Positions 43,816-52,366 of a stretch of 64,000 bases of DNA are shown piece after piece. The stretch covers positions 1 to 64,000 of the forward strand of contig JABAHL010000008.1 of NCBI GenBank assembly GCA_019353055.1, given 5' to 3'. Positions within the stretch are counted from its first letter, which is position 1. Each line of letters starts with the position of its first letter. This DNA is from Faucicola osloensis_C (GTDB lineage: Bacteria > Pseudomonadota > Gammaproteobacteria > Pseudomonadales > Moraxellaceae). Below the pieces are notes generated by a model. The model had not been told where the DNA came from. It worked only from the letters and a program-made list of their open reading frames with translations, and did no database searches. A program made the position numbers and the translations under genes.

Positions 43816-45450
43816 ATGAATGTCACGTCTGCCTCAGATCGTCTAAAAAAAGTGATGCGGATTGCTTTGGTTGGCATCAAGCCTGGCGACCAAGTGATGC
43901 TAAAAGGCTATCTACGCATCTTACTGAGACTCGAAGCAGACCTTGAATGGGTATCAGCGAACAATCAGCAAATTGATTTATTTATGGTCAATCATGATTT
44001 TCGTCATGCCGAAAGCGTTCAAAAGTTAATTAATAGCAAACCCAATACGGCCACTATTTATACCGCGCGTAGTGAGACGGAAAACGGCTATTTATCGCAA
44101 GATTTATTGGTATTGCCGCTCAAAGATTTAGAGCCGCTGAGTGAGTGGTTGTTTTCACAGTTGCCGTTTTTGTCTGGTGTCCCTGTCCGCAATAAGGCAT
44201 CGACTGCCGCTAAACTCACCGCTGATGTCTCTCACGCTTATCAATCAGCGACAGACACTATAGCCAACCAGCGCGTAGCTTCAAATCCGCCTGCTCAAAT
44301 TACCAATCCATCATCTGGTGTTGCACAGTCTGCGCAAGCTTCAGCTATTACAACTAGTCATACCTACAATGCGCCTAATCAACTTGCCGAATCTAGCCAA
44401 TTGATGGGGTCATCAATCACCGCCAACAGCACTGTCAATGATGATTATTTAATCGGATTTGCCAAGATTTTTAGTCAGATTGCCCAGCGCCATAATGAAG
44501 TGCTGAGTATCAAAAGCCCTGCTGGCACCTTATTTGCCTATATCAATCCAAAACAGCAACGGGTTTGGGAGGTGTCTGAATACATCTCGTCCAATCAGCC
44601 TTGGATTATCTCACTTGCTGATGATGCGGCTGCTAGTGAGCTAGATGTCAAAACTGCTAAAAACTTGGTGCAATGGCTATGGGACTTGGCTAGCACACAT
44701 GGTCAAAAATTCGAAGGTTTGCTAGATTCGCACATCAACTACCATATAGACAGGTGGGTAAAACCCACCCATGATGCCGACCAACACGACCATCTTAAAA
44801 TCCAATGTGTACTAGAAGCTCGTTCGTTAACGATTGATGACTTGGTAGCACGCAGTCAATGTTCGCTACCCCAAGTCAAAAAAACACTGATTGGCTTATT
44901 TGTCGCAGGTGCGTTGCCTGCTTCGGTCTATCAGCAAACTATCGCTCAGCTCAATAGGAAAACGATTAGTCAGCCAGTGACTCAATCCATGTCATCAGCA
45001 GAAATATCACTGCCAGAAATGTCACCTGCTCAAATGACAGTAGCTGAAATGACACCCGCTGAAATCACCCAGACTGAGCCGCAGCCAATTACGCCCAGTG
45101 CGCAACCTGCTTTTGTTGAACAACCTGCTGCATCTGCTACGGTACCACCCACGGCGCCTGTGAACCAACCTGAGTCAGCCCAAACACAACATCAGCCACC
45201 CGCGCCTGCCAAACCTCAATCAAAACTCGATGAAATCCTTAGCCGCCGTGCTATGGCAGAATTGTCAGCCAATACCTTACCCAGTATTGCAACTACCCAC
45301 AATAGTACTTGGAATAATAGTACCACGCAGCCTGAACCTATCTCAGCGAGTGCTACATCGTCACAAGGTTCAACCCCGCCCACACAAGAAACTGGCAACA
45401 GTAGCATGATGGGGTTTTTAGGACGTCTACGTCGACGCTTGGGATTGTAA
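43816..45450 (+). CDS. Large unknown protein at the head of the GTPase/roadblock locus
   Basis: A 544-aa protein I cannot assign. Residues 1 to about 125 look like an alpha/beta domain (VMRIALVGIKPGDQVMLKG, IDLFMVNHDF, LLVLPLKDLEPLSEWLF), perhaps receiver-like but without a clear phospho-Asp pattern. A Ser/Ala/Asn-rich linker leads to a second ordered domain (about 210-375) that ends in LTIDDLVARSQCSLPQVKKT, which looks like a winged helix. A long Pro/Thr/Gln-rich linker follows, with repeated SPAQMT/TPAEIT motifs. The tail is basic (FLGRLRRRLGL). TTG at 43801 is an unlikely alternative start. The GTPase gene begins 150 bp later. Confidence 0.75.
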   Translation: MNVTSASDRLKKVMRIALVGIKPGDQVMLKGYLRILLRLEADLEWVSANNQQIDLFMVNHDFRHAESVQKLINSKPNTATIYTARSETENGYLSQDLLVLPLKDLEPLSEWLFSQLPFLSGVPVRNKASTAAKLTADVSHAYQSATDTIANQRVASNPPAQITNPSSGVAQSAQASAITTSHTYNAPNQLAESSQLMGSSITANSTVNDDYLIGFAKIFSQIAQRHNEVLSIKSPAGTLFAYINPKQQRVWEVSEYISSNQPWIISLADDAAASELDVKTAKNLVQWLWDLASTHGQKFEGLLDSHINYHIDRWVKPTHDADQHDHLKIQCVLEARSLTIDDLVARSQCSLPQVKKTLIGLFVAGALPASVYQQTIAQLNRKTISQPVTQSMSSAEISLPEMSPAQMTVAEMTPAEITQTEPQPITPSAQPAFVEQPAASATVPPTAPVNQPESAQTQHQPPAPAKPQSKLDEILSRRAMAELSANTLPSIATTHNSTWNNSTTQPEPISASATSSQGSTPPTQETGNSSMMGFLGRLRRRLGL

Positions 45451-45507
45451 ATCTTTCATTAAAATGATTAATATTTTGATTGTATTATCAGGGATTTATT
45501 AATTTTT

Positions 45508-45537
45508 TTTAGTTAACAGCGTGGTTTCGTGTATGAT
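45508..45537 (+). promoter_or_regulatory. Possible promoter of the GTPase gene
   Basis: TATGAT at 45532-45537 is a good -10 box, with only a weak -35 (TTAGTT) 17 bp upstream. It lies in the 150-bp gap before the GTPase start, so the GTPase-roadblock pair may be transcribed separately from the unknown protein. Confidence 0.3.
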
Positions 45538-45600
45538 ACTAACGCAATTTTTTTCCTAATATTGTATTTCTATTAATACAATGAGTGTAAGGCTTTCTAC

Positions 45601-46131
45601 ATGCAACGTCTGAAAATCGTTTTTAGCGGACCTATGGGGGCGGGGAAAACCCAAGCCATCGCAAGCTTATCAGATATCCCTGTGGTGTCGACTGAAGTAA
45701 AAAACACCGACCTTCATGTCAACACCAAGGCATTGACTACGGTGGGTATGGATTACGGTGAATTGGTGCTAGAAGGTGGCATCAATATCGGTCTATATGG
45801 CACACCTGGTCAGGAACGCTTTAACTTTATTTGGCCGATTTTGTCGCAAGGGGCGATGGGGGTTATTATTTTGATTGACCATGCCGCCCAAGACCCTGTG
45901 GCAGATTTGGCAAATTATTTAGAGACGTTTACTAAAATTTATACGGGTCGTATCGTCGTGGGTATCAGCCAAGTTGATAAAATGCCTGAGCGCGACTTTG
46001 GCATTTATAATGACTGGTTGGCTGCCAATAACAAGAATCTGCCTGTTTTACCAGTGGATATGCGAAAAAGAGAAGATGTGCTGTTACTGGTTGATACCAT
46101 TATTGCATCACTTGAGTTGACAGCGCAGTGA
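45601..46131 (+). CDS. Small Ras-like GTPase, COG2229/MglA-like
   Basis: A 176-aa single-domain GTPase. The P-loop GPMGAGKT is at residues 10-17. The switch I area is TTVGMDYGEL (46-55), and G3 is YGTPGQERF (66-74). The G4 position reads SQVDK (123-127), where most GTPases have NKxD, so nucleotide specificity may be relaxed. COG2229 GTPases are relatives of MglA and occur in the actinobacterial conservons, nearly always beside a roadblock protein, as here. There is no membrane helix. It is inferred to act as a nucleotide switch. Confidence 0.9.
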   Translation: MQRLKIVFSGPMGAGKTQAIASLSDIPVVSTEVKNTDLHVNTKALTTVGMDYGELVLEGGINIGLYGTPGQERFNFIWPILSQGAMGVIILIDHAAQDPVADLANYLETFTKIYTGRIVVGISQVDKMPERDFGIYNDWLAANNKNLPVLPVDMRKREDVLLLVDTIIASLELTAQ

Positions 46132-46275
46132 GCGCATGATTGAATTACGGTATATGGCTTACGTTAACGAGCGATTCGGTGAATGCAGCCATTTGACTTA
46201 GATATTGAGCGCAGCGACTGATAAACTCGACAGCAATTTTAAAACCGTTACGCTAGTAAATATTTGGATACCAAT

Positions 46276-46707
46276 ATGAATGACCAATTGTTTCAAATGG
46301 AAAGCCGCATTAAGCCCAGTGAGCAATTTATTGCCCTATCTAATGAAGTATTGCACGAACTCATTCATACCACGAGTGGCATTGAAGGGGTGTTGTTGTC
46401 ATCAACCGATGGCTTTGAGGTCAATTCAATTTTTCAAAAAACCTATGATGGCGGCAAATTATCCGCGGTTGGCAGCTCAATCTTGGCATTGGTACAGGCA
46501 TTGACCGCCGAAGCGCAGCTTACTGGCTGTCGCTCAGTCATCCTAGATGCCGAAAACGGTAAAATTATGATTAGCGCCGTGCCTAGTCAGTTCCAGCCGA
46601 TGATTGTGATTGTGGTGACCAAACAACAAGTCTTGCTCGGTCAAATCATGCACGGTATGAATAAAGCGATTAACCGTTTAATAGAGCTCGATAAAGAATT
46701 TCATTAA
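46276..46707 (+). CDS. Roadblock/LC7 domain protein, MglB-like
   Basis: A 143-aa protein with one roadblock/LC7 fold. TTSGIEGVLLSSTDGFEVNS is the first beta hairpin, followed by LSAVGSSILALVQALTAEAQ (long helix), GCRSVILDAENGKIMISAVP, and PMIVIVVTKQQVLLGQIMHGMNKAINRLIEL. Roadblock dimers such as MglB serve as GTPase-activating proteins or platforms for MglA-type GTPases, so it probably regulates the GTPase encoded just upstream. The ATG at 46276 is chosen over a TTG at 46264. A strong terminator follows. Confidence 0.9.
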   Translation: MNDQLFQMESRIKPSEQFIALSNEVLHELIHTTSGIEGVLLSSTDGFEVNSIFQKTYDGGKLSAVGSSILALVQALTAEAQLTGCRSVILDAENGKIMISAVPSQFQPMIVIVVTKQQVLLGQIMHGMNKAINRLIELDKEFH

Positions 46708-46737
46708 TATACAGTTAATTTATATCATAACTACTGT

Positions 46738-46767
46738 AAAGCCCTCAACAGCATTGAGGGCTTTTTT
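46738..46767 (+). terminator. Terminator of the GTPase-roadblock transcript
   Basis: AAAGCCCTCAA pairs with TTGAGGGCTTT around CAGCA and is followed by TTT. Confidence 0.85.
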
Positions 46768-46888
46768 CATGTCCCTCATATCAACCATATCAAACAATCC
46801 ATTCTTAACATTTTCTACAGTTCATCCGAATTTTTATACAACTTAAGTTTAATAACTTATAAACATATTAGTCAAAAATTGCTATAGA

Positions 46889-46916
46889 TTGCCTCATTAC
46901 CTTCCATCGATATAAT
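46889..46916 (+). promoter_or_regulatory. Predicted promoter of the kinase gene
   Basis: TTGCCT (46889-46894), a 16-bp spacer and a perfect TATAAT (46911-46916). This would give a leader of about 210 nt before the ATG at 47134. Confidence 0.45.
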
Positions 46917-47133
46917 TCATCATTTTGTCATATAACCTCACTAAACTACCGCCACGGACGATGGTGCAATCGATTTTCTAAGCAGGATGACGCAATTTGG
47001 GAAATTGAGATAAACCATCGTTTTTATTTTGCGTTAACGGCGGCTTTAAGAGGTTATAAGCTTTTTTACTTGCGGCTAAGCGATGCAATAGGTCATTTAA
47101 TTAGCCAATCAATTTGCCAACAGATAAGTGACA

Positions 47134-49542
47134 ATGATGAATTTTTCCAACCTTACCACACGCCTCTTATGCGTATTATTGCTGGTTTTTTTGGTTTTTT
47201 TGGCGATGGTGTATTGGATCATTGACCAGCAAGCCAAGCCTGAAGTCGCCAAACTGACCTCTCAGACTATCATTGAAACTGGCAATGAGGCGGTGAATGG
47301 TATTTTGTCGCGTGTGAGTCAAATTGATGGCATGGCAGTAACAGCGAGCCGTATGACTGGCAGTTTGCCCAAGAATGCCGATATTATCAACACCAGTGTT
47401 GGTAATTTAATGGCAAATATGGATAAAGGCATTGTCGGCGGCGGTGTGTGGTACGACCCTTTGATGTACAAACCTAACGTCGATGAAGCCGCGTTTGTTT
47501 GGCAACGGGATATGCAAGGTGTCATGCAGTCTGCCAGCCAATATCAAGCCATCAATCCTGGCTATCAAGCACCAAGCAAACTTACCGCAAATCGGGTGGA
47601 CAGCCAGAAAACACAACCACAGCTTGCCATGCCCTATTACCGTGACTGGTGGTATGTGCCCGCCGTGTATGCCAATCATGACCACTGTGTGTGGAGCCGT
47701 GCTTATATTCACCCGGCGACCAAACAGCCCGTCATGACCTGTGCCAAGGCGATTTTTAATGCGCAAAACAATGGCTTTGAAGGGGTGGTAAGTTTTGATG
47801 TGCTGCTCGGCCGTATGCAGTCGATGGTCAAAGAATGGCAGCGCAAAACAGGCGGTTATGTATTTTTGGTCGATATGAACAACAATTTTTTGATCTTCCC
47901 CAATGAAGCACAAGTCAAACAAGTGACTGCTACTAACCCGCAAGGCGAGATGATTGATGTCAATAGTTTTGCCAAGAAAAACCCTGATTTTGCCCCCATT
48001 GCCAAAAGCTTAGATAACATCAATGACAACATCATCAAACAAGCGCAAAAACTAGATGGTGGTAAATTTGATTTTACGGCCAATACGCTAGTAAGTAGTA
48101 CCAATCTACAAAAAATTCCTCCCTCAGAAGCACGCATCATTTCAGCCATGCTAATGACCCAAAACGCGCAAAATGAAAATCTCAACGCCACCCATTTTGT
48201 CGAACAAGTCAGCTTAGACAACGATTTATTGCTCAAAACCCCTTCCACAGCGTTTATTTTTGCCATGCCGATGACCAATTGGAAAATGGTCATTGTCAAA
48301 CCCAATCAAGAGCTGATGTTATTTGCCAATCAGCTAGGTAAACAGCTGCAATGGTATATGCTATTAGGTTTCTTACCGGTACTGCTATTAAGTGGTTATA
48401 TTTTCCACCGTATTTTGGCGGTACCACTGCACCAAGTCGCTCGTAACGTCCGTGAAATCGGTCAGTTGATTGCACAAAAAAAATACCTGTCACTGCGTGA
48501 GCACAAATTGCCACCGGCGAACATTCAAGAAATTGGCGTGATTACTGACTCGATGAACCAGCTGGTTGATCGGGTGGTCGAAAACGAAGGCGCATTAGCA
48601 CAAGTCAATGAACGCTTAGAGCAGCAAGTGGCAGAGCGTACCGAAAACTTGCACCAAGCATTAAAAGATTTAAGAGCCTCTCAAGTGCAGTTGGTACAAT
48701 CAGAGAAAATGGCAACCATCGGTCAAATGGTCGCGGGTGTTGCCCATGAAGTGAACACGCCATTGGGCTATGTGGGTAGTAACTTAGAATTGATTGATGA
48801 AAATATCGTACGTTATGACGAATTGATTGACCATACCCAGCAGCTCAAACAGCTGATGCAAGATTCGCCGGCTGATACGGCAACCATCAATCAAACGATT
48901 GAACAAACCATTGCTTGCAGTGATGAATTGGTCGCCGATGCGGTGAGTGATGATTTGCATGGATTGGTGGATGACGCCAAGTTTGGGGTTAGCCAAATCT
49001 CAGAATTGGTCGTCAATTTACGTGATTTTTCTCGCATCGACCAAGCCAAAATCAAAGCCGTCGATATCAACGACTGTATCAAAAACTCCCTAGTCATTGC
49101 CCGTAACAATATCAAGCATTTAGAGGTGATAACTGAGTTAAATGCTATCGAACCGGTTAGTTGTAACCCATCCCAGATTAACCAAGTGCTGCTAAACCTA
49201 TTTAATAACGCGGCACAAGCGATGGCGCAAACTCAGCACCCTACATTACACATTACTAGCACAGAAGACGGCGCCAATGTGTATATCAGCGTGGCGGACA
49301 ACGGTACTGGGATGAGCGCTGAGACCCAAGCCAAGATTTTTGAACCTTTCTTTACCACCAAAGCGGCAGGCGAAGGTACGGGACTGGGTCTTGCTATTTC
49401 GACACAAATCATGGAGCAGCATAACGGCGATATTCATGTGCAATCACAACTTGGCGAAGGCACGACATTTACCATTAGATTGCCCAAAACAGCGATTAGC
49501 AGCGAGCAATCACCCAAGCTTTTAATCGCAGAAGAAAGCTAA
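47134..49542 (+). CDS. Membrane sensor histidine kinase (Cache-HAMP-HisKA-HATPase)
   Basis: An 802-aa kinase. The first membrane helix lies near the N-terminus (LLCVLLLVFLVFLAMVYWII) and is followed by a large periplasmic region (to about 405) of the double-Cache type (GGGVWYDPLMYKP, WYVPAVYANHDHCVWSRAYI, GGYVFLVDMNNNFLIFP). The second helix is MLLGFLPVLLLSGYIFHRIL, then HAMP and a coiled coil (about 432-530). The phospho-His is H538 in GVAHEVNTPLGY. The ATPase domain has LLNLFNNAAQAMA, DNGTGMSAETQ and GEGTGLGLAISTQIM. Related kinases sense small ligands with Cache domains. The double-receiver gene follows. The ATG at 47134 is preferred to a GTG at 47128. Confidence 0.93.
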   Translation: MMNFSNLTTRLLCVLLLVFLVFLAMVYWIIDQQAKPEVAKLTSQTIIETGNEAVNGILSRVSQIDGMAVTASRMTGSLPKNADIINTSVGNLMANMDKGIVGGGVWYDPLMYKPNVDEAAFVWQRDMQGVMQSASQYQAINPGYQAPSKLTANRVDSQKTQPQLAMPYYRDWWYVPAVYANHDHCVWSRAYIHPATKQPVMTCAKAIFNAQNNGFEGVVSFDVLLGRMQSMVKEWQRKTGGYVFLVDMNNNFLIFPNEAQVKQVTATNPQGEMIDVNSFAKKNPDFAPIAKSLDNINDNIIKQAQKLDGGKFDFTANTLVSSTNLQKIPPSEARIISAMLMTQNAQNENLNATHFVEQVSLDNDLLLKTPSTAFIFAMPMTNWKMVIVKPNQELMLFANQLGKQLQWYMLLGFLPVLLLSGYIFHRILAVPLHQVARNVREIGQLIAQKKYLSLREHKLPPANIQEIGVITDSMNQLVDRVVENEGALAQVNERLEQQVAERTENLHQALKDLRASQVQLVQSEKMATIGQMVAGVAHEVNTPLGYVGSNLELIDENIVRYDELIDHTQQLKQLMQDSPADTATINQTIEQTIACSDELVADAVSDDLHGLVDDAKFGVSQISELVVNLRDFSRIDQAKIKAVDINDCIKNSLVIARNNIKHLEVITELNAIEPVSCNPSQINQVLLNLFNNAAQAMAQTQHPTLHITSTEDGANVYISVADNGTGMSAETQAKIFEPFFTTKAAGEGTGLGLAISTQIMEQHNGDIHVQSQLGEGTTFTIRLPKTAISSEQSPKLLIAEES

Positions 49543-49608
49543 TGCTAATGTTAGATAACCGATAACCGATGGCTGACAGGCAATCTGCTCAGCCATACAC
49601 GAGCCACA

Positions 49609-49656
49609 CTTGATTGTGGTCAATCTTAATTGTAGTCAACCTTGATTTTAGTCAAC
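49609..49656 (+). repeat. Three tandem 16-bp repeats before the response regulator
   Basis: CTTGATTGTGGTCAAT (49609-49624), CTTAATTGTAGTCAAC (49625-49640) and CTTGATTTTAGTCAAC (49641-49656) are directly adjacent. Ten to thirteen bases agree between any two copies. They end 14 bp before the start codon at 49670. Confidence 0.9.
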
Positions 49657-49669
49657 ATACCTAAGTGAC

Positions 49670-50605
49670 ATGACCATGATAACGACCGTAACCAAACCCA
49701 AAATCGCCTTTATCGATGATGAAGACCGCATCCTACGCAGCCTAAAAATGCATTTTCGCGCCACCCATGAAGTGTTTACCACCACCGAGCCCGATGAGCT
49801 ACTAAGCTATGTACAAAATAACGAGGTTCAAGTGGTGATTAGCGACCAACGCATGCCAAAAAAACTGGGTGTCGAAGTACTAAAAGAGGTCAAAGACGTA
49901 TCACCCCATACTATCCGCATCTTGTTGACCGGCTATGCAGACTTAACTGCGGTAATTGATTCCATCAATGAAGGGGAGATTTTTCGCTATATCACCAAAC
50001 CTTGGCAGACGGATGAACTTAAAAGTATCGTCAATCAAGCCACTCAAATCGCGCTGCAAACCAAAGATGTATTCAAAGAAAATCTGCAGGTCACTCAACC
50101 AACCATCGCCAAACGCAAAGTGTTGGTTATCGATGACAGCGAGATGGTATATTTACAGATGCAGCAAAAATTCACCCAGTTTGAAACGCACTGGGCAAAT
50201 TCATTAGAAAAAGCGATTGAGTTACTTGAAAATGACCGTTTTGGCGTGGCAATCACCGATGTGTCCTTGGATGGCGAGAATATTTCACCCGTGATCTATG
50301 CATTAAAACAAAGCTTTCCAGATTTAGCGGTATTGGTACTCACCTCACTCAACGATAGCCACACCTTAATTGACTTAATCAATAAAGGGCAAGTCTATCG
50401 CTACCTGCCGCGTCCCAGTAATTTGTTGTTACTCGAAATCAGTATTCAGCGCGCTTATGATTATCACCAAACCTTAGTCAATCAACCAAAATTACAAGCG
50501 CGACATGTCGTTGATGCAGTCACTGAAGTTGAAACGCGTAGTTTTGGTAATAAAGTCAAAAAATTCTTATCACGATTTGGTATTGGTAAATCACGCTTTG
50601 CCTAG
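49670..50605 (+). CDS. Double-receiver response regulator without output domain
   Basis: A 311-aa protein with two receiver domains. REC1 (about 10-130): KIAFIDDEDRILRSL, phospho-Asp D59 in VVISDQRMPKK, then LLTGYADLTAVIDSINEGEI and YITKPW. REC2 (about 149-265): KVLVIDDSEMVYLQM, candidate D197 in AITDVSLDGENI, and YRYLPRPSN, where the usual Lys-Pro is Arg-Pro. No DNA-binding, GGDEF or HD-GYP domain follows. The tail is basic and amphipathic (NKVKKFLSRFGIGKSRFA). It is 127 bp after the kinase gene and is presumably its partner. An ATG at 49676 is also possible. Confidence 0.9.
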   Translation: MTMITTVTKPKIAFIDDEDRILRSLKMHFRATHEVFTTTEPDELLSYVQNNEVQVVISDQRMPKKLGVEVLKEVKDVSPHTIRILLTGYADLTAVIDSINEGEIFRYITKPWQTDELKSIVNQATQIALQTKDVFKENLQVTQPTIAKRKVLVIDDSEMVYLQMQQKFTQFETHWANSLEKAIELLENDRFGVAITDVSLDGENISPVIYALKQSFPDLAVLVLTSLNDSHTLIDLINKGQVYRYLPRPSNLLLLEISIQRAYDYHQTLVNQPKLQARHVVDAVTEVETRSFGNKVKKFLSRFGIGKSRFA

Positions 50606-50680
50606 CTTAAAATCTAGTGCCTAATATATGAGGGTCAAAGCGTCGCATTTGAGCCATCTGAATCAATAAATGTTAGCCAT

Positions 50681-50719
50681 AAAAAAACCGCCCAATTTTA
50701 CGACTTAGGCGGTTTTTTG
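50681..50719. terminator. Bidirectional terminator after glyA and the regulator
   Basis: AAAAAAACCGCC (50681-50692) pairs with GGCGGTTTTTT (50708-50718), with A/T runs on both sides. Confidence 0.85.
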
Positions 50720-50741
50720 AGCAGTTTTTAATAGCTAATGA

Positions 50742-52001
50742 TTACGCTGTTTGCTCGTAAACTGGGTGTTTGGCGCAGATTGCTTGGACTTTTTCACGCA
50801 CTTCGCCGATAACGTTTTCGTCACCGCGGCTATCGAGCACATCACAAATCCAGCCAGCCAATTCTCTTACTTCCGCTTCACCAAACCCACGAGTAGTAAC
50901 TGCGGGCGTACCAATACGCACCCCTGACGTCACAAACGGTGATTTAGGGTCATTTGGTACCGCGTTTTTGTTGACGGTGATGTGAGCATCACCCAACCAT
51001 TTATCCGCTTCTTTACCGGTGATTTCTTGTTTGATTAAGCTAATCAGCATTAAGTGATTTTCTGTGCCGCCTGAGACGATATCATAGCCACGTGACATGA
51101 TGACATCTGCCATGGCTTTGGCGTTTTTAACCACTTGTTGTTGGTAAGTTTTGAAATCTTCGCCTAACGCTTCTTTAAAACACACCGCTTTACCCGCAAT
51201 CGCGTGCATTAATGGACCACCTTGGTTGCCAGGGAACACGGCAGAGTTGAGTTTTTTCTCAATCTCTGGGTTGGCTTTTGCCAAGATTAAGCCGGAACGT
51301 GGACCGCGTAGGGTTTTGTGGGTAGTGGTAGTAGTAACGTCAGCGATTTGCACAGGGCTTGGATAAACACCTGCAGCAACCAGTCCGGCTACGTGTGCCA
51401 TGTCGACCATCAAGTATGCGCCAACGCTGTCTGCGATGTCACGGAATTTTTGCCAATCAACCACTTGGCTATAAGCAGAAAAACCCGCGATAATCATTTT
51501 GGGTTGGTGTTCTTTGGCTAGGCGTTCGACTTCATCATAGTCGATGATGCCCGTTTCTTTGTTTAAGCCATATTGTACGGCTTTATAGTTGATACCAGAA
51601 AAGTTCACATGCGCACCATGCGTCAAGTGACCGCCATCGGCAAGGCTCATGCCAAGTACTGTGTCACCCGCTTTTAATAAGGCTAAAAATACCGCGCTGT
51701 TGGCTTGGCTACCCGCGTGTGGCTGTACGTTAGCGTAATCTGCGCCAAACAATTCTTTGGCACGGTCAATCGCTAATTGCTCGACCACGTCAACATATTC
51801 ACAGCCACCGTAATAACGTTTGCCTGGATAGCCTTCCGCGTATTTATTGGTCAATTGGCTACCTTGCGCTTCCATCACCGCTGGTGAACAGTAGTTTTCT
51901 GAAGCAATCAGTTCAATATGGTCTTCTTGACGTTTGGCTTCATTGTCCATCGCTTGGGCAAGTTCAGCGTCAAACTGGTGAATAGTCACATTTTTAAACA
52001 T
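50742..52001 (-). CDS. glyA: Serine hydroxymethyltransferase
   Basis: A 419-aa PLP enzyme that converts serine and tetrahydrofolate to glycine and methylene-THF. ELIASENYCSPAVMEAQGS, NKYAEGYPGKRYYGGCEYVD, VDMAHVAGLVAAG and the PLP-lysine motif VTTTTTHKTLRGPRSGLI are all intact, as is the tail after PNDPKSPFVTSGVRIGTPA. Length is standard. An AAAGGAA-type site precedes the ATG. Monocistronic between terminator and spacer. Confidence 0.98.
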   Translation of the reverse strand: MFKNVTIHQFDAELAQAMDNEAKRQEDHIELIASENYCSPAVMEAQGSQLTNKYAEGYPGKRYYGGCEYVDVVEQLAIDRAKELFGADYANVQPHAGSQANSAVFLALLKAGDTVLGMSLADGGHLTHGAHVNFSGINYKAVQYGLNKETGIIDYDEVERLAKEHQPKMIIAGFSAYSQVVDWQKFRDIADSVGAYLMVDMAHVAGLVAAGVYPSPVQIADVTTTTTHKTLRGPRSGLILAKANPEIEKKLNSAVFPGNQGGPLMHAIAGKAVCFKEALGEDFKTYQQQVVKNAKAMADVIMSRGYDIVSGGTENHLMLISLIKQEITGKEADKWLGDAHITVNKNAVPNDPKSPFVTSGVRIGTPAVTTRGFGEAEVRELAGWICDVLDSRGDENVIGEVREKVQAICAKHPVYEQTA

Positions 52002-52238
52002 GGCAATTTCCTTTTAAGTGAGTCAAAAAATGGGCGGATAAAACCGAAAAATATTGCTTAGTTTAGCATGGTTTGTTTGTTTGAGTTAGCATAATCCACA
52101 GGTTTGGCTGAATTTGTCTCATTATTCGCCTGCGATTTTTGAGGTTATTTATCAAGCGTTGGGCTAACCAAAGCGGCTCAAAAAATCATTCGATAATACA
52201 ACTAACGATTAACACGATATTAAAAAATCACCGTAAAA

Positions 52239-52262
52239 ACAGACAGCCGTTGCGACTGTCGA
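52239..52262 (-). terminator. Possible terminator of ubiC
   Basis: On the minus strand GACAG-TCGCAACGG-CTGTC is followed by TGTTTTT. The stem is short and it lies about 105 bp after the stop. Confidence 0.4.
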
Positions 52263-52269
52263 TTTTTGC

Positions 52270-52324
52270 TTGGCTGTGTTTATTCAGCTATGTTTTTTAG
52301 CGATGTTTATTTGGCTATGTTTTT
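52270..52324. repeat. Four degenerate 13-14-bp tandem repeats
   Basis: TTGGCTGTGTTTAT (52270-52283), TCAGCTATGTTTTT (52284-52297), TAGCGATGTTTAT (52298-52310) and TTGGCTATGTTTTT (52311-52324), with a partial fifth unit. They lie between the ubiC end and the glyA start. Confidence 0.8.
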
Positions 52325-52366
52325 GGCTGGGTAAAATTAGCGCACAGCAACCAGTGGTTTTTGTAC

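Larger units (their letters stand above)
46708..47133. other. Spacer between the roadblock gene and the kinase gene
   Basis: 426 bp with no gene. It holds a terminator (46738-46767) and a plausible sigma-70 promoter (46889-46916), so the kinase-regulator pair appears to be a separate transcript. Confidence 0.5.
52002..52366. other. Spacer between glyA and ubiC
   Basis: 365 bp without a gene. It holds the glyA promoter (not placed), a possible ubiC terminator at 52239-52262 and a set of degenerate 13-14-bp tandem repeats at 52270-52324. Confidence 0.45.
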
